The translations under genes were made by a program, and so were the position numbers. The notes beneath the pieces were generated by a model, which made no database searches, was not told the origin of the DNA, and saw nothing but the letters and a program-made list of their open reading frames with translations. Source: Pseudomonas sp. Irchel 3A7 (lineage in GTDB: Bacteria; Pseudomonadota; Gammaproteobacteria; Pseudomonadales; Pseudomonadaceae). From it: DNA of 64,000 nucleotides. The stretch lies in contig NZ_FYED01000002.1 of assembly GCF_900187565.1 (NCBI RefSeq), forward strand, positions 243,193-307,192, in the 5' to 3' direction. Of this stretch, positions 1 through 9,087 are shown one piece after another. Each line of letters begins with the position of its first letter. The stretch's first letter is position 1.

Positions 1-381
1 CGTCTTCGCGAGCAGGCTCGCTCCCACAGTGGATCTGCGTCGTACCGCAGTTTTGTGTTCACTGACGATCAGATGTGGGAGCGAGCCGGCTCGCGAAAGC
101 GGTGGGTCAGGCACCCGCAATGTCGACTGACACTCCGTCTTCGCGAGCAGGCTCGCTCCCACAATGGATCTGCGTCGTACCGCAGTTTTGTGTTCACTGA
201 CGATCAGATGTGGGAGCGAGCCTGCTCGCGAAAGCGGTGGGTCAGGCACCCGCAATGTCGACTGACACTCCGCCTTCGCGAGCAGGCTCGCTCCCACAAT
301 GGATCTGCGTCGTACCGCAGTTTTGTGTTCACTGACGATCAGATGTGGGAGCGAGCCGGCTCGCTCCCACATTGACTTGCA
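1..381. repeat. 135-bp tandem array of a REP pair (BIME)
   Basis: Almost three copies of a 135-bp unit begin at 1, 136 and 271. Each holds two inverted REP cores, one reading GCGAGCAGGCTCGCTCCCAC and its reverse complement about 45 bp later, joined by a conserved spacer. Copies differ by only a few bases, for example the GCCGG/GCCTG variants in the second core. The last copy is cut short at the second core. Because 135 is a multiple of three, an open frame with a repeated peptide appears here; it is an artefact. The array follows the 3' end of the GMC oxidoreductase gene. Confidence 0.93.
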
Positions 382-2070
382 CTACACCCGCACGTTACGC
401 CCCGGTAACGCCGAGCGTTGGCTGTTTTCCCAGTTCTCCACAAGCCCGACCGGCACCTGCGATGCCGGCAGCATCGTCACCCCGCGCACCAGATCCGACG
501 CCCGCTCGGCCAGCATGATGGTCGGGGCGTTGAGGTTGCCGTTCGGTTCGGTCGGAAACACCGAGGAGTCGATCACCCGCAGCCCGGCAATGCCATGCAC
601 CCGCAGCTCGGAATCCACCACCGCCATGTCGTCCTCGCCCATGCGGCACGAGCCACAAGGGTGATAGGTGCTTTCGAGGTTGTCACGGACGAAGGCGTCG
701 ATCTGTTCATCGGTTTGCACCAGCGGACCAGGGGCGATTTCGCCGTCGCGGAAACGGTCCATGGCCTTCTGGCCGATGATCTCACGGGTCAGGCGGATGC
801 AGCGGCGGAAGCCTTCGCGATCCTCCTCGCGTTGCAGGTAGTTGAAGCGGATTTCCGGGTGTTCATACGGGTCGGCGGAACGCACCCGCACGTAACCACG
901 ACTTTTCGGTTTATTCGGCCCGGTGAGCACCATGAACCCGTGGCCCTTGATCGGCTTGTTGCCGTCGTAACGCATGGCGGCCGGCAGAAAGTGAAACTGG
1001 ATGTCCGGCCAGCGCAGGCCCTTGTCGGAGCGGATGAAACCGCCGGCCTCGAAGTGATTGGTGGCGCCCAGGCCATCCTTGAACAACAGCCAGCGCAGGC
1101 CGATCAACAACTTGCTCAGGGGGTCCATTTTGCTGTTGAGCGTCACCGGCTCCTTGCAGCCGAACTGGATGTACACCTCGGCGTGATCCTGCAGGTTCTC
1201 CCCTACCCCGGGCAGGTCATGGCGCACCTCGATCCCGGCTTTGCGCAGAACCTCGGCCGGGCCGATGCCGGAGCGTTGCAGCAAATGCGGCGAACCGATG
1301 GGGCCGGACGAAATCAGCACTTCGCGGTTGCAATACACCTCATGGGTCTGGCCATTGTGGTCATAGCGGATGCCCACCGCGCGCTTGCCTTCGAGGATGA
1401 TCTGCCGGGTCATCGCGTGGGTGATCACGGTCAGGTTCGGGCGGCCCATGGCCGGGCGCAGATAAGCGTTGGCGGTGGAACAACGCACACCATTCTTCAC
1501 GGTCATGTGCATCGCCCCGAAGCCCTCCTGCATGAAGCCGTTGCAGTCGTCGGTCTTGATGTAGCCCGCCTCGGCACCGGCTTCGACCCAGGCCCCGTAC
1601 AGCGGGTTTTTCATGTGGTTGCCGTTGGTGGTGTGCAGCGGGCCGGTTTGCCCGCGATAGCTGTCCCCACCGGACTCGTAACTCTCGGCACGCTTGAAGT
1701 ACGGCAGGCAATTTTTATAACCCCAGCCCTGGGCGCCGAGGGTTTCCCACTCATCGAAGTCATAGGCATGGCCACGGATATAGACCAAACCGTTGATCGA
1801 CGACGAACCACCCAACACCTTACCGCGCGGGCAGTGAATGCGCCGGCCATTGAGGTACGTCTCAGGCTCGGTTTCGTAGCGCCAGTTGTACTTTTTGGTG
1901 TTCATCGGGATCGAAAACGCGCTCGGCATCTGGATCACCACACTGCGGTCGCTGCCGCCGAATTCCAGCACCAGCACAGACGTGGCCGGGTCTTCGCTGA
2001 GACGGTTGGCCAACACACAACCGGCCGAACCGGCACCGATGATGATGTAGTCGTATTTTTGCGTAGCCAT
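382..2070 (-). CDS. GMC-family oxidoreductase (choline dehydrogenase-like)
   Basis: A 562-residue flavoenzyme of the glucose-methanol-choline family, expected to oxidise an alcohol to an aldehyde using FAD. The dinucleotide-binding GAGSAG motif is at residues 12-17, the first GMC signature ([15 protein letters not shown]) near 83-97, and the C-terminal active-site His (HPCGSCRMG) and Asn (PNGNLNAP) near 470 and 510. The length is normal for the family and there is no signal peptide, so it is cytoplasmic. The ATG is preceded by GGAG. It is the last gene of a minus-strand operon, starting 3 bp after the NCS1 permease. Annotation as BetA would be too specific: the neighbours are a ureohydrolase and an aldehyde dehydrogenase, not betI/betB. 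Substrate unknown. Confidence 0.9.
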   Translation of the reverse strand: MATQKYDYIIIGAGSAGCVLANRLSEDPATSVLVLEFGGSDRSVVIQMPSAFSIPMNTKKYNWRYETEPETYLNGRRIHCPRGKVLGGSSSINGLVYIRGHAYDFDEWETLGAQGWGYKNCLPYFKRAESYESGGDSYRGQTGPLHTTNGNHMKNPLYGAWVEAGAEAGYIKTDDCNGFMQEGFGAMHMTVKNGVRCSTANAYLRPAMGRPNLTVITHAMTRQIILEGKRAVGIRYDHNGQTHEVYCNREVLISSGPIGSPHLLQRSGIGPAEVLRKAGIEVRHDLPGVGENLQDHAEVYIQFGCKEPVTLNSKMDPLSKLLIGLRWLLFKDGLGATNHFEAGGFIRSDKGLRWPDIQFHFLPAAMRYDGNKPIKGHGFMVLTGPNKPKSRGYVRVRSADPYEHPEIRFNYLQREEDREGFRRCIRLTREIIGQKAMDRFRDGEIAPGPLVQTDEQIDAFVRDNLESTYHPCGSCRMGEDDMAVVDSELRVHGIAGLRVIDSSVFPTEPNGNLNAPTIMLAERASDLVRGVTMLPASQVPVGLVENWENSQRSALPGRNVRV

Positions 2071-2073
2071 GAT

Positions 2074-3642
2074 TTATCTCCGAGCCGCCGATTCGTTGAA
2101 CACCGGCAACGAGGGTTTGCTCAGCGGGTCGCCGGTGGTGTAGTGCGGGCAGGTTTTTTCGATGTGCTGGATGATGATTTCTTCGCGCTTGAGATCGATG
2201 GAGCGGCTCAGCCAGTAGTACGCCAGCCCCGACACGATCAGCCCGACCAGCCAGGCGATGTCGATGCTGCCCAGCGCCTTGGCCAGCGGGCCGACATACA
2301 CCTCGCGCTGCTCGACACCGTCGTAGATGTAGAAGAACGGGATCATCGAGATGAAGCCGATGGCATACGCGGCAATGCCCCGCAGGCCCCAGCTGCCGTA
2401 GATGTTGCCGTGGGGCATGAAGAAGTGCGGAATGGCGTAGCGGCCCTTGCGCACGAAGAAGTAGTCGGTGAGGTTGACCGAGGTCCAGGGCACCAGGAAG
2501 TACAGCATCACCACCAGGTAGATGCCGAGCACCGACAGGCCCTTGCCCGAACTCTGGATGCTCAGGGCCACGCCCAGTTGCAGCAGGATCACGAAACCGA
2601 TGGCCAGGATTCGCGCCTTGCGGGTCGGTTCGATGTGTTTGATGGAATCGATGCAGGTCAGCGTGGTCAGCTTGGCGCTGTAGATGTTCATCGCAATCAC
2701 CGGCAGGAACGCCAGGATGGTGATGACCACAACCGCGGTGCCCATCAGCGGCGACACGGTATTGCCGACTTGCCCCAGGGCCACCAATACGTCGGTGGAG
2801 TGCAGGTGATCGGCCAGCCAGCCGCCCACGGAAATCATCCATGCACCGGACAACGACGCACCGAGGAACACCACCGCGATCAACTTGCCGCTGGAGGTGT
2901 TCTTCGGCAGGTAACGCGAATAGTCGGACACATACGGGGCGTAAGCGATGTTGTAGCTCGCCGCCGCCGCGAACTGCGCGATGAAGCCGGTCCAGTTGAA
3001 ACCCAGCGGCGCCGGGGCCACTTCACCTTCGGCGAGTGGTGGCAGCACCGCATCCGGCACCCAGCCCATCAACACTGCCAGCGTCACCAGGCCGTACAGC
3101 GGCAGCGACAGGTACAGGGCCCATTTGAAACTGCGGTGCATCCAGTCATGACCCAGAATCGCCAGCACCGCCGCCGGGATGGTCACCGCCACCGCAATCA
3201 CCGTGGGGCTGAACCCGAACAGCGTGTGCAGCCCCTGCATCATCAACACCAGATTGACGATGTTGAAACCGGCGAACACGAACAGCGTCGCCAACAGCAC
3301 CAGGATCACCCCGCGATAACCGAACTGCGCCCGGGACTGGATCATCTGTGGCAGGCCCAGGTGCGGACCTTGCGAACCATGAAAGGCCATGAACAGCGTG
3401 CCGAACATGATGCCCAGCGTGCCGGCCAGGGTGGTCCAGAGCGCCGTCAGGCCAACGCTCGGCCCGACGAAGCCGATGGTCATGGTGAAGAAGGTGAAAT
3501 TGCCGAGGAACCAGAACGGGCCTTGGCTCGACAGTTTGTCAGTGCGCTCGTTCTCAGGGATGAAATCGATGGAATGCCCCTCGACCACGGATTTGTTGTC
3601 GAGGATGGACAGACTCGGAGCAGGCTTGGCGTCAATGTTCAT
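2074..3642 (-). CDS. NCS1-family (purine-cytosine permease type) transporter
   Basis: A 522-residue inner-membrane permease with about twelve hydrophobic segments. The family imports nucleobases, hydantoins, allantoin, thiamine and related nitrogenous solutes with Na+ or H+. Characteristic stretches are GHSIDFIPENER near the N-terminus, GPFWFLGNF, and GLPQMIQSRAQFGYRGV. It closely resembles the permease at 18651-20150 along most of its length and less so the one at 11821-13218. It sits between the aldehyde dehydrogenase and GMC oxidoreductase genes and probably imports their substrate. A 102-bp BIME separates it from the upstream aldehyde dehydrogenase, so it may have reduced or separately tuned expression. 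Substrate cannot be read from sequence. Confidence 0.9.
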   Translation of the reverse strand: MNIDAKPAPSLSILDNKSVVEGHSIDFIPENERTDKLSSQGPFWFLGNFTFFTMTIGFVGPSVGLTALWTTLAGTLGIMFGTLFMAFHGSQGPHLGLPQMIQSRAQFGYRGVILVLLATLFVFAGFNIVNLVLMMQGLHTLFGFSPTVIAVAVTIPAAVLAILGHDWMHRSFKWALYLSLPLYGLVTLAVLMGWVPDAVLPPLAEGEVAPAPLGFNWTGFIAQFAAAASYNIAYAPYVSDYSRYLPKNTSSGKLIAVVFLGASLSGAWMISVGGWLADHLHSTDVLVALGQVGNTVSPLMGTAVVVITILAFLPVIAMNIYSAKLTTLTCIDSIKHIEPTRKARILAIGFVILLQLGVALSIQSSGKGLSVLGIYLVVMLYFLVPWTSVNLTDYFFVRKGRYAIPHFFMPHGNIYGSWGLRGIAAYAIGFISMIPFFYIYDGVEQREVYVGPLAKALGSIDIAWLVGLIVSGLAYYWLSRSIDLKREEIIIQHIEKTCPHYTTGDPLSKPSLPVFNESAARR

Positions 3643-3712
3643 GATGGTCTCTTATTGTTGGAAGATCATGACGAAATAACCGCATTCTTTTGGCGCGTCC
3701 GTGCCGACAAAC

Positions 3713-3814
3713 CTGTAGGAGCGAGCTTGCTCGCGATGAACCCAGGAACACCACGGGGTGTCAGGCTGCCAGCGTTATCGTTGGCGACCATCGCGAGCAA
3801 GCTCGCTCCTACAG
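3713..3814. repeat. BIME, GTAGGAGCGAGC type (102 bp)
   Basis: Two inverted REP cores, CTGTAGGAGCGAGCTTGCTC and its complement, flank a spacer containing GGGGTGTCAGGCT and GCGTTATCGTT. The unit is exactly as long as, and shares its spacer with, the element at 54950-55051. It lies inside the ureohydrolase-ALDH-permease-GMC operon, between the aldehyde dehydrogenase and permease genes. Confidence 0.9.
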
Positions 3815-3822
3815 GGTCAAGG

Positions 3823-5334
3823 TCAGCCGGGCAGCGTGATCCACACCGCCTTGGTTTCGAGCAGGTAGTCGAGCTGCTCCGCGCCCAGGTCCTTGCCGAA
3901 ACCCGACTGCTTGTAGCCACCGAACGGCATCGACGGGTCGAGGGTGCCGTGGACGTTGACGTAGACCGAACCCGCTTTCAACCGCGGAATCAGGCTGTGC
4001 ACTTTTCCAAGGTCGTTGGAATACAGGGCCGCCGCCAGGCCGTAAGGCGAGTCATTGGCCAGGGCCAGTGCCTCTTCTTCATCGTCGAACGCGGCGGTCA
4101 CCAGCACCGGGCCGAAGATCTCTTCCTGGACGATGCGCATGTCGTTGCGGCAATGGGCAAAAATGGTCGGCTCGACGAAGAAACCCGGACCCTCGACCGG
4201 CTGGCCGCCGTAGACCAGTTCGGCACCTTCGCGCTTGCCGGTCTCGATGTACTCGGTCACGCGCTGCTTCTGCAACGCCGAGACCAGCGGGCCGATGAAA
4301 CAGTCCGGGTCCAGCCCCGGGGCCATCTTCAACGTCCGGGTGTAGGCGATCAGTTCACCCAGGAATTCGTCGTAGACGCTGCGATGAACATAGGCCCGCG
4401 TACCGGCGTCGCATACCTGCCCCGAGTTGAAGAACACGCCATTGGCGACCGCTTGCGCGGCGGCGGGAATGTCTGCGTCGGCCAAGACGATTACCGGTGA
4501 TTTTCCTCCGAGTTCCAGGGTTAGTCGCTTCATTTCGTCGAGCGCGGCGCGGCCGACGGTGCGGCCCACCGGGGTCGATCCGGTGAAGGTCAGTTTGTCG
4601 ATGCCGGGGTGGGTGGCCATGGCCGCGCCGACCACGCTGCCGCGCCCGGTGACGATGTTGATCACGCCGTCCGGGATGCCCGCTTCCTGCACCAGCTCAG
4701 CAAATCGCAGGGCCGAGAGCGAGGTCAGTTCGGCGGGCTTGACCACCACGGTGCAACCGGTGGCCAGCGCCGCGCCAAGCTTCCAGGCCATGGTTTGCAG
4801 CGGGAAATTCCACGGCACGATAGCGCCGACCACCCCCACTGCTTCCTTGCGGGTATAGGCCAGGTAATTGCCCGGCAGCGAAGGTTCGACGGTACGCCCG
4901 TGGAGCTTGGTGGCCCAACCGGCGAAGTAACGCAGGGTGTCGACCGTGCCCTGGATATCGACATCCTTGGCGAACGCCACGGATTTGCCCATGTCGATCG
5001 ATTCGATCTGCGCCAGCTCAAAGGCGTTTTGCTCGATCAGGTCCGCCAGGCGCTGTATCAGCCGTTCGCGTTCCGCCGGTTTGGCCTGGCGCCAGGCGCC
5101 GCCGTCGAACTGGGCACGGGCGGCTTGTACGGCGCGGTCCAGATCTTGCGTGGTGCCCATGGGAATGCGGGTGATCAGGCCTTCGGTCGAGGGTTCGATC
5201 ACCTCGGAGGTCTGGCCGTCGCTGGCTTCGACCCAGGCACCGCCGATGAACATTTTCTGCACCTTGCTGAGGAAGGTTTGGGTGGCTTCGCTGACGCCGA
5301 ATTTTTGCAGGTAGTTTTTGACGATCGTGTCCAT
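3823..5334 (-). CDS. NAD(P)-dependent aldehyde dehydrogenase
   Basis: A 503-residue soluble enzyme of the ALDH superfamily that oxidises an aldehyde to the carboxylate. All catalytic elements are visible: Asn in PWNFPLQ (about 176), Lys in VVVKPAE (about 199), Glu in LELGGKSP (about 274) and the nucleophile Cys in NSGQVC (about 308). The ATG follows the stop of the ureohydrolase gene by 10 bp, so the two are co-transcribed. With a GMC oxidoreductase in the same operon, the likely route is alcohol to aldehyde to acid. Similar sequences include betaine-aldehyde and gamma-aminobutyraldehyde-type dehydrogenases; the exact substrate is unknown. Confidence 0.93.
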   Translation of the reverse strand: MDTIVKNYLQKFGVSEATQTFLSKVQKMFIGGAWVEASDGQTSEVIEPSTEGLITRIPMGTTQDLDRAVQAARAQFDGGAWRQAKPAERERLIQRLADLIEQNAFELAQIESIDMGKSVAFAKDVDIQGTVDTLRYFAGWATKLHGRTVEPSLPGNYLAYTRKEAVGVVGAIVPWNFPLQTMAWKLGAALATGCTVVVKPAELTSLSALRFAELVQEAGIPDGVINIVTGRGSVVGAAMATHPGIDKLTFTGSTPVGRTVGRAALDEMKRLTLELGGKSPVIVLADADIPAAAQAVANGVFFNSGQVCDAGTRAYVHRSVYDEFLGELIAYTRTLKMAPGLDPDCFIGPLVSALQKQRVTEYIETGKREGAELVYGGQPVEGPGFFVEPTIFAHCRNDMRIVQEEIFGPVLVTAAFDDEEEALALANDSPYGLAAALYSNDLGKVHSLIPRLKAGSVYVNVHGTLDPSMPFGGYKQSGFGKDLGAEQLDYLLETKAVWITLPG

Positions 5335-5344
5335 TTTTATGCTC

Positions 5345-6343
5345 TCAGGCCGGAGTGGCTTCGTTGATGGACTGCCGCGCCTGGGCGCGCTCGTGGAAGA
5401 TGAAACCGATGCTGTTGAGCAGCAGTTGCGCGGCGAGAATCGAGGTCATGCCGGTCGGGTCGTACACCGGCGCGACTTCCACCAGGTCCATGCCGACGAT
5501 GTTGCCCTGGCTGCGTTTGGCCAGCGCCTGGATGATCTCCAGCACTTCGTAGTAGAGGAAGCCGCCATGGCTGGGGGTGCCGGTGCCGGGGGCGATGGAC
5601 GGGTCGAAACCGTCGATGTCGATGGTGATGTAGTAATTGATGTTCTGCGGGATCAGCGCCAGCACCCCGTCGACGCCGAGCCGACGCACGTCGCGCACCG
5701 AAAGAATCTTCGAACCCGCCGCGTGGGCCGCTTCGTAGTCATCGCGGTTGGACGACGACACGTTACGAATGCCCATCTGGGTCATGCCGACGATGTGGTT
5801 CATTTCCGAGGCGCGGCGCAGCGGGTTGCCGTGGCCGTAGCGCACGCCATGGCGCTCGTCGACGAAGTCCAGATGCGCATCGAAATGGATGATGTGGATC
5901 GGACCGCGCCCTTCGAACGCCTTGATCACCGGGGCATGCACCGAGTGATCACCGCCCAGTACCACCGGCATCACGCCGGCATCGAGGATCTTGCGCACCG
6001 CGTATTCGGTGTTGTGGTTACTGGTGACCATGTCGGTGTGGACGATGTCGGCATCCCCGACGTCGACCATGCGCACGTCGGCGGCGGTCAGGTACATGAC
6101 GTCATCTTCGTGGTCGTACGCGCCGGCATGGCCGAAGGAAAACAGCGTCGATGCCTCGCGAATGCCCCGTGGTCCGAAGCGTGCGCCGGAGCGCCACTGG
6201 GTGCCCATGTCGTTGGGCACGCCGAGCACCGCCACGTCTGCGTCCAGGGCATCCCAATCGGTGCACACCGGGGATTTGCCGAAGGTGCAATGCCCCACGA
6301 ATGGCAGGTTCAGGCGGCCGGATTCATAACCGTTGTTCGACAT
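5345..6343 (-). CDS. agmatinase/ureohydrolase-family enzyme
   Basis: A 332-residue Mn-dependent ureohydrolase that should cleave a guanidino compound into urea plus an amine or amino acid. The manganese ligands are all present: His in GGDHS (about 133), Asp/His/Asp in HFDAHLD (about 155, 157, 159) and Asp/Asp in DIDGFDPS (about 242, 244). I chose the ATG at 6343 because GGAGAGG lies 6-10 bases before it; a GTG at 6358 would overlap this ribosome site. It is the first gene of the operon with ALDH, permease and GMC oxidoreductase, and is divergent from a LysR gene. It is often annotated speB, but context argues for another guanidino substrate such as a guanidino-acid. Confidence 0.88.
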   Translation of the reverse strand: MSNNGYESGRLNLPFVGHCTFGKSPVCTDWDALDADVAVLGVPNDMGTQWRSGARFGPRGIREASTLFSFGHAGAYDHEDDVMYLTAADVRMVDVGDADIVHTDMVTSNHNTEYAVRKILDAGVMPVVLGGDHSVHAPVIKAFEGRGPIHIIHFDAHLDFVDERHGVRYGHGNPLRRASEMNHIVGMTQMGIRNVSSSNRDDYEAAHAAGSKILSVRDVRRLGVDGVLALIPQNINYYITIDIDGFDPSIAPGTGTPSHGGFLYYEVLEIIQALAKRSQGNIVGMDLVEVAPVYDPTGMTSILAAQLLLNSIGFIFHERAQARQSINEATPA

Positions 6344-6455
6344 TTCAAGCCTCTCCACTTCTTGTTATCGGCTGGGCGGACTGCAAGGCGACCGCCGTTG
6401 GAAAGACTATGGGCGCAGCTTTTCGTGGAAAAAATGCTAAACATCAGATACTCAT

Positions 6456-6470
6456 ATCGGCATTGCCGAT
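6456..6470. promoter_or_regulatory. candidate LysR operator palindrome
   Basis: ATCGGCATTGCCGAT is a 15-base palindrome with 7-base arms and a single central T. It lies between the divergent ureohydrolase operon and the LysR gene, 24 bases before the LysR GTG. LysR regulators typically bind dyads placed like this to control themselves and the divergent operon. Binding is inferred. Confidence 0.5.
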
Positions 6471-6494
6471 GTATTCGCAGGCGGGAGGCCCAAG

Positions 6495-7418
6495 GTGATT
6501 CAACTGCACGATGTCGACCTGAAATTGCTCAGGGTGTTTGCCACGATTGTCCGCTGTGGTGGCTTTTCCGCGGCGCAGGCGGCGTTGAACGCCGGCCAGT
6601 CGACCATCAGCGAACAGATGACCCATCTGGAGACCCGGCTTGGGGTCAAGCTCTGCCAGCGTGGACGCAGTGGCTTTCGCCTGACCGAGCAAGGCGTGGC
6701 GATTCATGAGGCCACCCAGCGCCTGCTCTCGGCGGTGGAAAATTTCTGCATGGACGCCGATGTGCTCAAGCAGCACATCAGCGGCAAGCTCAACCTGGGG
6801 ATCATCGACACCACCATCACCGACCCCGATTCGCCGATCCCGCGCACCACCCAACGCTTCGTATCGCGCGGGCACGATGTGCACCTGAGCGTGTACGTCG
6901 GCGAACCTGCCGAACTGGAGGAACGGGTGCTCGACGGCCGCCTGCACCTGGCCATCGGGCACTTCCCGATCCATGTGCCGGGGTTGCAGCATTCACCGCT
7001 GTATCAGGAAGCGCTGGGTCTGTATTGCGGGCGGCGGCATCCGCTGTTCGGCAGCCAGGCCGAAGGTGACGAGCTGCTTGAAGAAATCAGCACCAGCCGC
7101 ATTGTCGTGCGCGGCTACATGCAGCAATACGACCTGGAACACCTGGGGGTGAGCAAGGCGGCGGCGACCGTGGACAACATCGAGGCCCTGGCGATCCTGA
7201 TCATCTCCGGGGCTTACCTGGGCTTTCTGCCGGCCCATTTCGCCGCCCAGTGGATCAAGACCGGCGAGATGCACCAGCTCGCCCCGCAGAGCCTGCAACT
7301 GATGTCACCGTTCGACGTGATCACCCGGCGCGGCACGGCACCGCCGCCGATTCTCCAGGCATTTCTTGAGGATCTGGCGGCCTGTTCGCGCAAAGTGGCT
7401 TCACCCGGGAAGCCCTGA
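6495..7418 (+). CDS. LysR-family transcriptional regulator
   Basis: A 307-residue LysR-type regulator. The winged-helix DNA-binding domain occupies roughly residues 1-65, with the typical FSAAQAALNAGQSTISEQ helix-turn-helix, followed by a periplasmic-binding-like effector domain. Translation starts at GTG, preceded at good spacing by GGGAGG. It diverges from the ureohydrolase operon and most likely regulates it in response to the substrate. It resembles the LysR at 20350-21252, which also sits divergent from an NCS1-permease gene, suggesting that the two regulator-permease modules are related by duplication or common ancestry. Confidence 0.92.
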   Translation: MIQLHDVDLKLLRVFATIVRCGGFSAAQAALNAGQSTISEQMTHLETRLGVKLCQRGRSGFRLTEQGVAIHEATQRLLSAVENFCMDADVLKQHISGKLNLGIIDTTITDPDSPIPRTTQRFVSRGHDVHLSVYVGEPAELEERVLDGRLHLAIGHFPIHVPGLQHSPLYQEALGLYCGRRHPLFGSQAEGDELLEEISTSRIVVRGYMQQYDLEHLGVSKAAATVDNIEALAILIISGAYLGFLPAHFAAQWIKTGEMHQLAPQSLQLMSPFDVITRRGTAPPPILQAFLEDLAACSRKVASPGKP

Positions 7419-7440
7419 CAAACCTCCTCCCACAAGGGCT

Positions 7441-7603
7441 GTGTATGCAAATCGATACACCGTAGTGAATTCAAGACAAGCCCCTGATCACCCGCACAGC
7501 CTGGACGTCGTTCACTCATGCCTGCATGCCTGTATTGATTTCAATACGACCCACTCGCGCCATTCCATACAAGAACAATCATAAGCCTTTGTTTTAAAAC
7601 AAA
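7441..7603. promoter_or_regulatory. palindrome-rich upstream region of glyA
   Basis: Three perfect dyads lie in the 250 bp before glyA. GTGTAT-N8-ATACAC is at 7441-7460, GTATTGATTTCAATAC at 7532-7547, and TTTGTTTTAAAACAAA at 7588-7603. The first two share GTAT/ATAC half-sites, as expected for two sites of one dimeric regulator, for example of GntR type. The regulator is not identified. The LysR gene ends at 7418, so this region should carry glyA's own promoter. Confidence 0.45.
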
Positions 7604-7669
7604 TAACCAACACTGGCATCAGCCTTGCGAACAGCAACGTCCAACAACAACGAAAGCAGAGGGCTCACC

Positions 7670-8926
7670 ATGTTCAGCAAGCACGACCAGATCAAAGGCT
7701 ACGACGACGAACTGCTGGCAGCGATGGACGCCGAAGACGCACGGCAGGAACACCACATCGAATTGATCGCTTCGGAGAACTACACCAGCCAACGGGTGAT
7801 GCAAGCGCAAGGCAGCGGCCTGACCAACAAGTACGCCGAGGGCTATCCGGGCAAGCGTTATTACGGCGGTTGCGAACACGTCGATGTGGTCGAGCAATTG
7901 GCCATCGACCGCGCCAAGCAACTGTTCGGCGCCGATTACGCCAACGTCCAACCGCATTCCGGCAGCCAGGCCAACGCCGCGGTTTACCTGGCGTTGCTGC
8001 AAGCGGGCGATACCGTGCTGGGCATGAGCCTGGCCCACGGCGGGCATCTGACTCATGGTGCCAAGGTGAGTTTTTCCGGCAAGTTGTACAACGCCGTGCA
8101 ATACGGCATCGACACCGCGACCGGGTTGATCGACTACGACGAAGTCGAACGTCTGGCGGTTGAGCATCAACCGAAGATGATCATTGCCGGTTTCTCGGCT
8201 TACTCGAAGACCCTGGACTTCCCGCGTTTGCGGCAGATCGCCGACAAGGTGGGCGCGTACCTGTTCGTCGACATGGCCCACGTTGCCGGGTTGGTGGCGA
8301 CCGGTCTGTATCCGAACCCGATTCCATTCGCCGACGTGGTCACCACCACGACCCACAAGACCCTGCGCGGTCCGCGTGGCGGATTGATCCTGGCCAGGGC
8401 CAATGCGGAACTGGAGAAAAAACTCAACGCAGCCGTGTTCCCCGGCGGCCAGGGCGGCCCACTGATGCACGTGATCGCGGCCAAAGCGGTGTGCTTCAAG
8501 GAAGCGCTGGAGCCGGCCTTCAAGACTTACCAGGCGCAAGTGATCCGCAACGCCCAGGCGATGGCGCAGGTCTTCATCGAGCGCGGCTACGATGTGGTGT
8601 CCGGCGGTACCGACAACCACCTGTTTCTGGTCAGCCTGATTCGCCAGGGCCTGACCGGCAAGGACGCCGACGCCGCGCTCGGCCGTGCCGGCATCACCGT
8701 GAACAAGAACGCGGTGCCCAATGATCCGCAGTCGCCGTTCGTAACCTCCGGCCTGCGCATCGGTACGCCGGCGATCACCAGTCGCGGTTTCAAGGAAGCC
8801 CAGAGCATCGAACTGGCGGGCTGGATCTGCGACATTCTCGACCACCTCGGCGATACCGGGATCGAGGCCCGGGTCGCCCGGCAAGCGGCAGCCCTGTGCA
8901 GTGATTTCCCGGTCTACCGCGACTGA
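7670..8926 (+). CDS. glyA: serine hydroxymethyltransferase
   Basis: A 418-residue PLP enzyme that interconverts serine and glycine with tetrahydrofolate as one-carbon carrier; cytoplasmic. Family signatures include [12 protein letters not shown] near residue 30, [15 protein letters not shown] near 53-67, and the PLP-binding lysine in [14 protein letters not shown] (about 230). I chose the ATG at 7670, which matches the usual N-terminus (MFSK); an upstream in-frame start at 7625 gives an atypical extension. Pseudomonas genomes normally carry more than one glyA; this copy, next to a catabolic operon and under palindrome-rich upstream DNA, may serve catabolism, for instance by using glycine. That last point is inference. 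Confidence 0.95.
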   Translation: MFSKHDQIKGYDDELLAAMDAEDARQEHHIELIASENYTSQRVMQAQGSGLTNKYAEGYPGKRYYGGCEHVDVVEQLAIDRAKQLFGADYANVQPHSGSQANAAVYLALLQAGDTVLGMSLAHGGHLTHGAKVSFSGKLYNAVQYGIDTATGLIDYDEVERLAVEHQPKMIIAGFSAYSKTLDFPRLRQIADKVGAYLFVDMAHVAGLVATGLYPNPIPFADVVTTTTHKTLRGPRGGLILARANAELEKKLNAAVFPGGQGGPLMHVIAAKAVCFKEALEPAFKTYQAQVIRNAQAMAQVFIERGYDVVSGGTDNHLFLVSLIRQGLTGKDADAALGRAGITVNKNAVPNDPQSPFVTSGLRIGTPAITSRGFKEAQSIELAGWICDILDHLGDTGIEARVARQAAALCSDFPVYRD

Positions 8927-8942
8927 TTTGTAAGGGCAGTCC

Positions 8943-9048
8943 CTTGTGGGAGCGAGCCTGCTCGCGAATGCGATATGTCAGCTACATTGATGTCGACTGA
9001 CAGACCGCATTCGTCGGAACGCCGCCCGGAGCCGGCTCGCTCCCACAG
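8943..9048. repeat. BIME with one degenerate REP
   Basis: The left core TTGTGGGAGCGAGCCTGCTC is intact. The right core is altered: GAACGCCGCCCGGAGCCGGC interrupts the usual GCGAGCAGGC before GCTCCCACAG. It lies immediately after glyA. Confidence 0.85.
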
Positions 9049-9087
9049 TTTTTTTTTGCACCAACACCACCATGGAGGCCCGGCGTG

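Noticed and set aside
55..375. Open frame with a repeated peptide at the left end
   Set aside because: It is the translation of a 135-bp tandem BIME; the repeat length is a multiple of three, which creates the frame.
1..381. CRISPR array
   Set aside because: Units are 135 bp with internal inverted REP cores and near-identical spacers; there are no unique spacers and no cas genes.
382..2070. Naming the GMC oxidoreductase betA and the ALDH betB
   Set aside because: No betI or betaine transporter is adjacent and the operon includes a ureohydrolase; choline is not supported by context.
418..4500. Very long plus-strand open frame opposite the catabolic operon
   Set aside because: It is antisense to three clear genes with catalytic motifs; its translation is His-, Arg- and Gln-rich, as usual for the complementary frame of GC-rich genes.
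7366..7584. 72-codon plus-strand frame before glyA
   Set aside because: It overlaps the LysR 3' end and runs across the palindromes of the glyA upstream region; no ribosome site.
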